Shown here: piece by piece, positions 18,641-25,862 of the stretch
Layout: every line of letters starts with the position of its first letter
Position numbering within the stretch: the stretch's first letter is position 1
Assembly (NCBI RefSeq): GCF_010729105.1
Contig: NZ_AP022573.1
Location: 5,890,001 to 5,954,000, forward strand
Direction: 5' to 3'
Origin: Mycobacterium saskatchewanense
Lineage (GTDB): Bacteria > Actinomycetota > Actinomycetes > Mycobacteriales > Mycobacteriaceae
DNA: 64,000 nt
Translations under genes and position numbers: made by a program
The notes under the pieces: model-generated
The model's database searches: none
What the model was told of the DNA's origin: nothing
The model's input: the letters and a program-made list of their open reading frames with translations, nothing else

Positions 18641-19003
18641 TTCAACGAATGCAGTCTCCGGACTCACCGGGACGGCTCACACCTTCCTATGCGGGGCGAT
18701 CCAGGCCGCAGCCCGGCTGGGAGCCGAGCAGTCGGCCAAGCTGTGTGTGCAATATCTGGCCCCCATCATCAAGAATCGCCAATACAACTTCTTCCCGCTG
18801 GGCGAGAATCTGTTCGTCGGCGCACAGGCACGGCCCAATGAAGTCACATACAGCGAGGACTGGATGCGGCCGGACCATCGGCCTGGGGCCCCGCCGCCCC
18901 CGATTCAGCCAGCGCCGCCCCCGGCTGTCGGCGCGGCGCCGCCTCGCGCTCAGGGCCCCGAGGCCGGATTGACCGCGTTGATGGTTCCACCAGGTGTGGG
19001 ACC

Positions 19004-19690
19004 ATGACGCGACCCAGCCGCCGTCACGGGGTCGCAGCGCTGCTGGCAACCGCACTGCTGGTACCCATGATCTCAAGCTGCACCTGGCGGGGCCTTAACA
19101 CCCTGCGCCTGCCTGGTACAGCGGGAAACGACGCGAATGCGCTTGTCGTACAGGCCGAAATGCCGGACGTTAACAACCTGCAACCCAACTCACCGGTACA
19201 GGTTGCCGACGTCACGGTTGGCAGCGTCACCAAGATCGAACGGCAAGATTGGCATGCCGTTGTCACGATGCGCCTCAACCGCGACGTGGATCTGCCGGCC
19301 AACTCGACAATCACACTGGCCCAGACCAGCCTGCTTGCGACGCTGCACCTAGAGCTGGCACCTCCGGTCGCGGTGCCGGCCCAGGGAAGATTGCGCACCG
19401 GCTCAGTGATTCCGTTGTCAGCGGCGGGGGCATACCCAGACACCGAGCAGACGCTGGCGATGCTGTCAATGCTGCTCAACGGGGGTGGAATCGGTCAACT
19501 TCAGGACATCACCGAGGCGTTCAGCACTGCATTCGCCGGCCGCGAAGGAGACCTTCGTAGCCTCCTGGAGCAACTCAATAGGTTCGTCCGCAGTCTCAAT
19601 GAGCAAAAAGACGACATCGTGGCGGCCACCGAAAGCTTCAACAGCCTAATTGGCAAATTCGCACAACAAAAACCGGTTCTGGACAAATGA
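19004..19690 (+). pseudogene. mceE-type lipoprotein gene truncated by IS copy 2
   Basis: The first 228 residues of an MceE protein remain. It starts at ATG 19004, overlapping the mceD stop. A lipoprotein signal with lipobox MISSC (near residue 24) and the MCE domain (DVNNLQPNSPVQVADVTVGSV; LATLHLELAPP) are present. The helical region breaks off at QQKPVLDK, where the TGA is supplied by the first bases of the IS. MceE proteins are usually about 380-420 residues, so nearly half is missing. The rest is not found on the other side of the IS. Confidence 0.92.
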
Positions 19691-19726
19691 GCCGTCCCGG
19701 TGAGTCCGGAGACTGCATTCGTTGAA

Positions 19727-20692
19727 TCACCCTGCCTTTGGTGGGGTGCGTTTGTGATCGTAGTAGAGCGTCTCGACGGCCTCGGGAGTGAAGTCGTCGA
19801 GGTACTCGTGGGGGCGTTCGGTGTTGAACCAGACCACCCATTCAGCGGTCGCCAGCTCGACCTGGTTGACGTCGCGCCACGGGCCTTGCCGGCGGATAAG
19901 TTCGTTCTTGAACGAGCCGACGGTGGTCTCGGCCAGCGCATTGTCCAGCGCATCGCCAACCGAGCCGACGGAGGGATCCACGCCCTCATCGATGAGCCGC
20001 TGGGTGAAGGCCACCGAGGTGTATTGACTGCCCGCGTCGCTGTGCGCAATCAGCCCGTGCAGACTGGTGGTGCCGTCCTGGGCGCGAGTGAAGAACGCAT
20101 GCTCGATAGCGTCGAGGACCAGATCGGTGGTCATGGATCTGGCGGCCCGCCAGCCTAGGATCCGGCGGCTGTAGGCGTCGATGACGAATGCGACGTAGAC
20201 GAATCCCATCCAGGTCGACACATACGTAAAGTCGGCCACCCACAACCGATTTGGCGCCGCGGCATAAAAGCGGCGGTCCACCAGATCCGGGTATCGCCGA
20301 TGAGTGTCGTCGGCGATGGTGGTCTTGTGCTTGGATCCGTACCGCGCGCCCTCCCAACCGTTCTCGCGCATGATCCGCTCCACCGTGCACCGGGCGACAT
20401 CGTGACCCTGGCTGCGTAGCCAGATCCACAACTTGCGTGACCCCAGCGTCTGGACGAACTTGCCCTTTTTCTTGTCTTCCCGCGCCGCGGTGATGATCTC
20501 GACCAGCTCGGCGTCATGGATCTGCCGTCGTGTCGGGGTCTTGTTGATCCACTCGTAGTAGGTCGACGGGCTGATCGGCACGCCATGCTCAGACAGCACC
20601 GCACACATGGGCTCGACACCCCAGCGCAGCCCGGCCCCGCCGTTGGGGCCGGCCACCTGGTGGTCCTTGTGTTCGGCGATGAACCGGATCAC
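19727..20692 (-). CDS. IS3-family transposase OrfB, intact (copy 2)
   Basis: A 321-residue integrase-core transposase if read from GTG 20692, or an OrfAB fusion after -1 frameshifting. The HTH_21-like segment MCAVLSEHGVPISPSTYYEW is followed by the rve catalytic core: Asp in WVADFTYVSTWMG, Asp in HSDAGSQYTS, and Glu in ALAETTVGSFKNEL. The C-terminus is NTERPHEYLDDFTPEAVE. Here the A run has five A and the frame is whole, so this copy could supply transposase to both. Confidence 0.93.
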   Translation of the reverse strand: MIRFIAEHKDHQVAGPNGGAGLRWGVEPMCAVLSEHGVPISPSTYYEWINKTPTRRQIHDAELVEIITAAREDKKKGKFVQTLGSRKLWIWLRSQGHDVARCTVERIMRENGWEGARYGSKHKTTIADDTHRRYPDLVDRRFYAAAPNRLWVADFTYVSTWMGFVYVAFVIDAYSRRILGWRAARSMTTDLVLDAIEHAFFTRAQDGTTSLHGLIAHSDAGSQYTSVAFTQRLIDEGVDPSVGSVGDALDNALAETTVGSFKNELIRRQGPWRDVNQVELATAEWVVWFNTERPHEYLDDFTPEAVETLYYDHKRTPPKAG

Positions 20693-21012
20693 CGTCTCCC
20701 GGGCCGGTCGAGCTCGGCCCCGAAGAAAATCGCCGCTGCTTTCAAGATCTCGTTGGCCCGGCGCAGCTCGGCAATCTCCTTGCGCAGCGCCTTGTTCTCC
20801 TCGGCCATCGCGGAGGTCACACCCGGCCGCTGGCCGGTATCGACCTCCGAGCGGCGGATCCAGGTCCGCAACGTCTCCGGTGTGCCGATCCCCAACATGC
20901 CCGTGACCGCCGTGATCGCCGCCCACTGCGACGGGTACTGCGGGCGCACCTCAGCGACCATGCGCACCGCACGTTCACGAAGCTCGTCGGGGTACTTGCT
21001 GACACGTCCCAT
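20689..21012 (-). CDS. IS3-family transposase OrfA (copy 2)
   Basis: A 107-residue helix-turn-helix protein, predicted to be identical in sequence to OrfA of copy 1; the one nucleotide difference noticed (in the codon before PGVTS) is silent. It ends four bases into orfB. Confidence 0.9.
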   Translation of the reverse strand: MGRVSKYPDELRERAVRMVAEVRPQYPSQWAAITAVTGMLGIGTPETLRTWIRRSEVDTGQRPGVTSAMAEENKALRKEIAELRRANEILKAAAIFFGAELDRPGRR

Positions 21013-21063
21013 AACCCAGATCCTCCCAAGATCGGGAGTCTCCGGAAACGCCGGGACGGCTCA

Positions 21064-21516
21064 TCACTCGCCGTGGTCGTCGTCTTGTCTGGATTGCTCG
21101 TATGGCTCGGATTTCAGGCCTATCAATCGCATCGAACCGATCTGCGCCACAGCCTGTTCATCCTGACCGCTCGCCAAGCTGCGCTCAATCTGACGACGAT
21201 CAACTACACCGAGGCGGAGGCCGATGTGCAGCGGATTGTGGACTCGGCCACGGGCGCGTTCCGCGGCGACTTCAAGAAACGTTCACAGCCGTTTATCGAT
21301 GTCGTCAAGCAATCGCAGTCTAAGTCGCAGGGCTCGGTCACCGAAACAGCCCTGGAATCCGAACAAGGTGATTCCGGTCAAGTCCTGGTGGCGGTGACGG
21401 TCAACACCTCGGTTGCGGGAGTAGCTGAGGAACAACCACGCGCTTGGCGCATGCGGATCACCGTGCAAAAAGTGGGGGACGACGCAAAGGTCTCGAATGT
21501 GGAATTCGTCCCGTGA
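21064..21516 (+). pseudogene. Mce-associated membrane protein, 5' end lost at IS copy 2
   Basis: Directly after the IS the reading is SLAVVVVLSGLLVWLGFQAY, a membrane segment, then a periplasmic domain typical of Mce-associated (Mam) proteins. Features include ARQAALNLTTINYTEAEADV, IVDSATGAFRGDF and a beta-rich C-terminus. The cytoplasmic N-terminus and start codon are gone. GTG 21073 could still start a 147-residue protein that keeps the membrane segment. Its stop overlaps the next start (GTGA). Confidence 0.85.
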
Positions 21517-22178
21517 AGTCAACGTCGCTATGCCAGCCAGTCGGCCACGACGAAAGCGGGGATGCTGTGCTCGTTGACGCCGAAGCGGCAACCGAGTCCG
21601 CTGCTGAGAGCGGCCAATATGATTGTGCCAGTTCATTGGACGCTAGCAACGTCTCGCCCGGTGACGCCGGCCAGCCAGCTGACCGTCGCAGTGGTGTGCA
21701 GTGGCGCCGCGTACTCGTGTACGGTGTGCTTCCCGGTCTTGCATTGATCATGGCAATGGCCGCAGGCTACTTGAAGTGGTACGACTTGTCGGCCCATGAT
21801 CGTCGTTTGGCAGCTAGCGAGTCGGTCCGAGCTGCCAGTGACGGCGCCATCGCGATGCTGTCCTATCGGCCGGAAACCGTCGAAAAGGACTTGAATGCGG
21901 CACGGGACCGACTGACCGGCACACTCCGGGACTCCTACAGTTCGTTGACTCGCGATGTCGTCATACCGGGCAGCAAGCAAAAGTCGATATCGGCATCCGC
22001 TACCGTGCCCGCGGCCGCGTCAGTGTCCGCTGCGCCGGATCACGCTGTGGTGCTGCTGTTTGTGGACCAGACCGTCGTCGTCGGCAACGATCCAGCCACC
22101 AACACCGCCTCACGGGTGCGCGTAATGCTCGACAAGGTTGCCGGCCGATGGTTGATTTCCTCGTTCGATCCCCTCTGA
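21513..22178 (+). CDS. Mce-associated membrane protein (Mam)
   Basis: A 221-residue protein starting at GTG 21513, overlapping the upstream gene. An Asp/Ser-rich cytoplasmic N-terminus of about 70 residues precedes one membrane segment (VYGVLPGLALIMAMAAGYLKW). The extracytoplasmic domain (ASDGAIAMLSYRPETVEKDL, VVIPGSKQKSISASATV, VLLFVDQTVVVG, WLISSFDPL) is the Mam fold found downstream of mceF in most mce operons. Such proteins are thought to stabilise the transporter. It looks intact. Confidence 0.88.
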   Translation: MKSTSLCQPVGHDESGDAVLVDAEAATESAAESGQYDCASSLDASNVSPGDAGQPADRRSGVQWRRVLVYGVLPGLALIMAMAAGYLKWYDLSAHDRRLAASESVRAASDGAIAMLSYRPETVEKDLNAARDRLTGTLRDSYSSLTRDVVIPGSKQKSISASATVPAAASVSAAPDHAVVLLFVDQTVVVGNDPATNTASRVRVMLDKVAGRWLISSFDPL

Positions 22179-22357
22179 TGAGCGACACAAATGTCACGAG
22201 CCAACGTTGTCTGTGTCCGCCGCGCCGTTGCGCCCGGCTACGGGAGAGGAATAAGCGGCGGAATGGACCGGGCCAGCGCCGCGGGAATCTCGTCATCCGC
22301 ATCAAGGGCGGCCTCACCACATCCTTTGCCCGCCAGGGCTCTGATCGCAGAAGGTAG
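22178..22357 (+). CDS. Small Arg-rich hypothetical protein
   Basis: A possible 59-residue basic protein (MSDTNVTSQRCLCPPRRC...) whose ATG overlaps the stop of the preceding gene (TGATG) and which ends 3 bp before the CAP-domain gene. The coupling supports a real gene. The composition (Arg/Cys-rich, no recognised domain) is also what chance reading in GC-rich DNA gives, so I hold this loosely. No function is proposed. Confidence 0.35.
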   Translation: MSDTNVTSQRCLCPPRRCARLRERNKRRNGPGQRRGNLVIRIKGGLTTSFARQGSDRRR

Positions 22358-22360
22358 ACG

Positions 22361-23017
22361 ATGTCGATTACCAGTGCCTTCGGTATGCGTCAGCCGCTGG
22401 TCGCCGCCATTGTCACCGGGGCCGCAGTCCTTTCGGTGCCCGTGGCGCGAGCCGACAACAAGCGCCTTAACGACGGAGTCGTCTCCAATGTGTACACCGT
22501 CCAGCAGCAAGCGGGTTGTACCAACAACGTGACGGTCAACCTCCAACTTCAACAGGCCGCAGAGTGGCATGCGCACGATCTGGTGAGTAATCGCAGCCTC
22601 GACGGAGATATCGGGACGGACGGGTCAACACCTCAAAGTCGGTCTGCTGCAGCGGGTTTTCGCGGTCCGGTGTCCGAAACGGTAGCCATCAACCCGGCGT
22701 TGGCGATCAGCGGTATTGAGCTGATCAACCAGTGGTACTACAACCCCGACTATTACGCCATCATGTCCAATTGTGCCAACAGCCAAATCGGGGTGTGGTC
22801 TGAGAACAGTCCCGGTCGCACGGTTGTCGTTGCCGTCTACGGGCAACCGCCACCCGGACGCTCAACCGTTCAGGCTTCCCCCCACGCGGGGACCCAGGAC
22901 GCTCCAGTTGATCCCGGACCGGACTACGACGCCAGCGACGAAATCGAGTTCGGCACCAACTGGTTCGCCTGGATCCTTCGCGGAGTCTACCCACCCCCTG
23001 CATACCCGCCGAATTAA
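22361..23017 (+). CDS. Secreted CAP-domain-like protein of the mce operon
   Basis: A 218-residue exported protein. A signal peptide (hydrophobic VAAIVTGAAVLSVPVARA, cleavage near residue 31) is followed by a CAP/SCP-like domain: LQQAAEWHAHDLVSNRSL, DGSTPQSRSAAAGFRG, VSETVAINPALAISGI, and IMSNCANSQIGVW. The single-domain CAP pattern (helix with His, Asp-Gly-Ser-Thr turn, Glu after the loop) is recognisable though divergent. The tail is Pro/Asp-rich and ends in a short hydrophobic WFAWILRGVYPPP. Similar secreted genes follow mce operons elsewhere. Role unknown. Confidence 0.75.
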   Translation: MSITSAFGMRQPLVAAIVTGAAVLSVPVARADNKRLNDGVVSNVYTVQQQAGCTNNVTVNLQLQQAAEWHAHDLVSNRSLDGDIGTDGSTPQSRSAAAGFRGPVSETVAINPALAISGIELINQWYYNPDYYAIMSNCANSQIGVWSENSPGRTVVVAVYGQPPPGRSTVQASPHAGTQDAPVDPGPDYDASDEIEFGTNWFAWILRGVYPPPAYPPN

Positions 23018-23234
23018 GAACCGGCACCTAATGTCCACGGTGGCGCCGGGTGGCGTCGCCACGAACCGAATCTGGGAGCGCATGAGCCTACTTCCCTGGG
23101 CTAACCGGACCTGTTCGCACGGAGGGGACGTGAATTCAGTTGAACTGCAACATCCAGGCCGCGGCGTGAGAAATCCGCGCCGGAAAGCCCGATTCGTCAC
23201 CGACCGACAGTCTTCGGCGGGTAGCGCTAAGGCC

Positions 23235-23606
23235 GTGAAATGTCCTAACCCGTCGCGAGTCTCGCGCATTGTTGCGGCCGCTGTAGCATGGGCTGTGCAG
23301 GTGTCAGCATGGCCCGCGCACGCCGCTCCGGCGCCCGAGGTGGAGTATCTCTACGACGTCACGGCCCGACGTCACTACAACGTCCCGAACAACGACGCAC
23401 TTGGCTACGGTCACAGGATCTGCGACGAGGTCAGTCGTGGCGCGAGCTACGCACAAGTGATGAGTGATGTCAAAAATGATGTGACCCCGAATGACGAATT
23501 CGCGGCGAATTACCTGGTGTCCTACGCGGTCAATCTGCTTTGCCCCGGCCAGATTTGGCGGTTACGCGAGTCGGCCGCGCACTACCAACCCCCGGCGGGG
23601 GGTTGA
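23235..23606 (+). CDS. Secreted DUF732-like protein
   Basis: A 123-residue exported protein from GTG 23235, chosen because the following stretch (NPSRVSRIVAAAVAWAVQV...AHAA) is a good signal peptide. Further in-frame starts at 23031 and 23082 would bury it. The mature part, VEYLYDVTARRHYNVPNNDA, ALGYGHRICDEVSRGASY and NLLCPGQIWRL, fits the DUF732 pattern with two Cys. DUF732 proteins are small secreted actinobacterial proteins of unknown function. Probably the last gene of the mce transcription unit. Confidence 0.75.
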   Translation: MKCPNPSRVSRIVAAAVAWAVQVSAWPAHAAPAPEVEYLYDVTARRHYNVPNNDALGYGHRICDEVSRGASYAQVMSDVKNDVTPNDEFAANYLVSYAVNLLCPGQIWRLRESAAHYQPPAGG

Positions 23607-23698
23607 ACAACAATCGGTGACTCGACTGATGGAGACATCGATCGCTCGAGTCAGTCGTGGCCGGCTACCCTGGGCGTCTTGACAGTGATGGCGACGGA

Positions 23699-24913
23699 TC
23701 AGCGCGTTGCATCCCACACGATAGGAAGGCGGTCGATTCCGAAAACGCCGTTTCCTCCGTGCTCGGTGATCGTCGCGCCGTCCGGCAATCGGTAGTCGGG
23801 GATCAGACGATGCCATTCTTGCAGTGCGATGAGCATTTCACGTCTGGCGAGGTGGGATCCAAGGCAGCGATGCGGGCCGGCGCCGAAAGAGATGTGCCTG
23901 ACCATACCGCGGTCGATCTCATATGCCGTGCTGTTGGGGAATACCTTCGCATCCCTACCCGCAGAAGGCAGCGCGAACGACACGACCTCACCAGCCTTGA
24001 GAGGACAACCCGCGAACTCGACGTCGCGGGTGACTTGCCGACCCACCATGACGATCGGATAGGCGCGCAGGAACTCTTCGACGGCGGACCCGGCGAGCTC
24101 CGGATCGTCGACCAGGCGGACGCGGTCGGAGGCATGTGTTGCCAAGTGATAGAAGGCATAAGACAGCTGGGACGCTACGGTGTCGAGGCCCGCCATGAAA
24201 AGAAGCAACATGCAGTTGAGCAAGTCGTCGTCGGGCACCGACTCGCCGTTGATTCTCCATTCCACGGCGGCCGACACGATGTCCTCCGCGCCTTGTCGCC
24301 GGTTGGCTTTGCGCTCGGCGATGAGGTCGGCGAAGTAGTCTCGGACCTGGCCCATGGCAGTGGCAAAGCCCGAATAATCCGGATCGGTGCGTTTCGAGTA
24401 GTGCATGATGGCCTTTTCCCATGCCATGAATCGGTCCAGCTCCTGCACTGGCAGACCTAGAATCGAAAGGAAAACTGTCGTGGGGAACTGACCTGCGAAG
24501 TCGGCCACGAAATCGCAACTGCCCAGGGGCGCTAGTTCCTCGACGAGATGGGCACAGCGCTGCCGCACCAGGCCGTCCATTCGGGCGATGCGCTTCGGAG
24601 TGAACCACCCACCGAGCAGCTGACGCCACCTGGTGTGTTCCGGTGGATCGATCATCTGTGGTATCCAACGGAAGTCGGGATACGGCATAGTTGGCAGCGT
24701 TGCGTGGCTGGAGAACAGATCCGGCTTCTGAAGAGCCTGCAAAATCGCGTCGTGCTCAGTGAAGACGTGATAACCAGGCTCTTCGGTCGACCAGAAAACC
24801 GCGTACTGTGCCCTTAGCTCATCGAAGCGGTGCACGCCGGCAAGAACAGGTCGACTCCCTTCCGAATACTCATAGTGAAATACGGGACAAACGTGATCGG
24901 TTGGGTGAGTCAT
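23699..24913 (-). CDS. Cytochrome P450 (first of three)
   Basis: A 404-residue soluble bacterial P450 from ATG 24913 (MTHPTDHVCPVFHYEYSEG). The frame is open to 25090 but the extra N-terminus lacks P450 character. MIDPPEHTRWRQLLGGWFTP is the C-helix region. The I-helix oxygen-binding motif is MAGLDTVAS, the K-helix E-x-x-R is EEFLRAYP, and the heme loop is FGAGPHRCLGSHLARRE with the Cys thiolate. It needs a ferredoxin, and one is encoded at 36781-36969. It is divergent from the DUF35-thiolase operon, as cyp125 sits near igr genes in M. tuberculosis. Substrate not predictable from sequence. Confidence 0.93.
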   Translation of the reverse strand: MTHPTDHVCPVFHYEYSEGSRPVLAGVHRFDELRAQYAVFWSTEEPGYHVFTEHDAILQALQKPDLFSSHATLPTMPYPDFRWIPQMIDPPEHTRWRQLLGGWFTPKRIARMDGLVRQRCAHLVEELAPLGSCDFVADFAGQFPTTVFLSILGLPVQELDRFMAWEKAIMHYSKRTDPDYSGFATAMGQVRDYFADLIAERKANRRQGAEDIVSAAVEWRINGESVPDDDLLNCMLLLFMAGLDTVASQLSYAFYHLATHASDRVRLVDDPELAGSAVEEFLRAYPIVMVGRQVTRDVEFAGCPLKAGEVVSFALPSAGRDAKVFPNSTAYEIDRGMVRHISFGAGPHRCLGSHLARREMLIALQEWHRLIPDYRLPDGATITEHGGNGVFGIDRLPIVWDATR

Positions 24914-25085
24914 CGTTGCGAAGCCCTCCGAGGTGACGCGTACGATCCGAACGCGCCGTGACGGGATCGATTCAACCGAATGACCGGGGAAGGTGCGTGT
25001 GGGCGCCGTATCCGCCCTGATGTCGACATGAATCGGTACCTGCCATCCAACGAGTGGCTGAAGAATGCGCCTACGGGGGAACCTC

Positions 25086-25101
25086 GTCATCTTATACTAG
25101 G
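25086..25101 (-). promoter_or_regulatory. Island motif site 2 (CCTAGTATAAGATGAC), facing the P450 gene
   Basis: The minus-strand 16-mer fits the CnTAG-N5-(T/G)ATGA pattern. It lies 172 bp upstream of the P450 start chosen here. Confidence 0.42.
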
Positions 25102-25301
25102 TGAGGTGGGAAACGCACTGGCAGGGCGTCAGTTGCGGCACCGCGGACCTTGTCCATTGGGCAAGTGGGAAAGGCCAATTCACCTGAGACTTGGACCGGT
25201 GGTGGGCAACCGGGATCGTGGACGAAGGCGGACGTGCAACCCGCCGGTGCTGTGCGGCGCCGCCTGACCGGTACTTCCCCCTTCAACGTGTTCTATGCGA
25301 T

Positions 25302-25317
25302 CCTAGATAGGTATGAG
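25302..25317 (+). promoter_or_regulatory. Island motif site 3 (CCTAGATAGGTATGAG), upstream of the DUF35-thiolase operon
   Basis: This 16-mer differs from site 1 at three positions only (CYTAGRTAGRTATGAG). It lies 92 bp before the DUF35 start codon. Confidence 0.5.
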
Positions 25318-25409
25318 ATGAATGCCGCGCCGGAATGTGTTGTCATCGCGGCGGTGGTTGTGGAGTCGCGTGGCTTTGGTGGGTGTGTCGATCGTAACCG
25401 GGAAGGCAG

Positions 25410-25862
25410 ATGGGCGTAATACATTGCGGTGCAGCCATATCGGATGACCCTCTGCTGCATCGATTGCGTCCGGCCCCCGATCCGGAAGCCGAGTTCTTCT
25501 GGCTGAGCGGTCGCGACGGCCGACTACGGATCCAACGCTGTCGTGACTGCGGCCACTACGTGCATCCGCCCACGGGGCATTGCCCGGCGTGTGACGGCGT
25601 TCATTGTGCCCCGGCAGTTGTTTCTGGGCGGGGCACCGTGCATACCTTCACGGTCAACCATCAGCCGTGGACACCCGGGCAGCCGCCCTTCGTCGTCGTG
25701 ATCGTGGAGCTAGAGGAGCAATGGGGGCTGCGTCTCACGTCGAACCTGGTGCATAGCCAGATCGATGAGGTGAGGATCGGCATGCCGGTGACGGTGGGAT
25801 TCATTGGCCGACATGGGCTGTGGTACCCCGTTTTCGTACCGGCGGATGGCAGAGATGACTGA
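25410..25862 (+). CDS. DUF35 (zinc-ribbon plus OB-fold) acyl-CoA-associated protein
   Basis: A 150-residue protein; ATG 25410 follows GGAAGG. The N-terminal zinc ribbon has two Cys pairs (CRDCGHYVHPP and CPACDG) and the C-terminal half is an OB-fold (GRGTVHTFTVNHQPW, PFVVVIVELEEQWGLRL). DUF35 proteins pair with thiolase-like lipid-transfer proteins; in cholesterol degradation the DUF35 domain of ChsH2 is needed by the retro-aldolase Ltp2. The next gene is such a thiolase, overlapping by 8 bp, so this is probably its obligate partner. Here DUF35 is free-standing rather than fused to a MaoC domain. Confidence 0.87.
   Translation: MGVIHCGAAISDDPLLHRLRPAPDPEAEFFWLSGRDGRLRIQRCRDCGHYVHPPTGHCPACDGVHCAPAVVSGRGTVHTFTVNHQPWTPGQPPFVVVIVELEEQWGLRLTSNLVHSQIDEVRIGMPVTVGFIGRHGLWYPVFVPADGRDD

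Larger units (their letters stand above)
17305..18679 (+). mobile_element. IS3-family, IS6110-like insertion sequence, copy 1 (1375 bp)
   Basis: The ends are inverted repeats beginning TGAGCCGTCCCGG and reading on to TCCGGAGACT, about 24 of 28 positions identical between ends. This strongly resembles the IS6110 ends (TGAACCGCCCCGG...TCCGGAGACT, from memory). A 3-bp target repeat CAC flanks it at 17302-17304 and 18680-18682. It carries orfA and an overlapping orfB in the -1 frame, the arrangement IS3 elements use for programmed frameshifting. It inserted into mceD in the same orientation. Compared with copy 2 it has one base fewer (a deletion in orfB) and one other substitution noticed. Confidence 0.94.
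16334..19007 (+). pseudogene. mceD interrupted by an IS6110-like element
   Basis: The 5' part (16334-17304) has the MceD N-terminus: one membrane segment (ILLMLLPVVLLGGIAAASG) and the MCE domain (YFDNSNGIFPGDDVMILGVPVGK). It stops making sense after NNFANPI. The 3' part (18683-19007) resumes with FLCGAIQAAARLGAEQSAK, YLAPIIKNRQYNF, ARPNEVTYSEDW and a Pro-rich tail. Removing the element plus one copy of the 3-bp target repeat joins 971 and 325 nt into 1296 nt, exactly 432 codons, and restores Asn-Pro-Ile-Thr-Phe-Leu-Cys at the join. The gene was therefore intact before insertion. As it stands the reading continues into the element and gives a chimeric 405-residue product. Confidence 0.93.
19688..21063 (-). 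mobile_element. IS3-family, IS6110-like insertion sequence, copy 2 (1376 bp, inverted)
   Basis: Same element as copy 1 but in the opposite orientation, with both ends intact (TGAGCCGTCCCGG at 19688; CCGGGACGGCTCA ending at 21063). Its orfA and orfB are uninterrupted. The flanking bases differ: AAA on the left and TCA on the right, so there is no target repeat. The left flank is mid-mceE and the right flank is inside a Mce-associated gene. A lone IS joining two truncated genes without a target repeat is what recombination between two former copies leaves behind. Confidence 0.94.
24914..25409. other. Divergent regulatory region between the P450 and the DUF35-thiolase operon
   Basis: This 496-bp stretch holds no convincing gene. 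It contains two copies of the island motif: 25086-25101 facing the P450 and 25302-25317 facing the DUF35 gene. The remaining open frames are Arg/Gly/Pro-rich without motifs. Confidence 0.6.
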
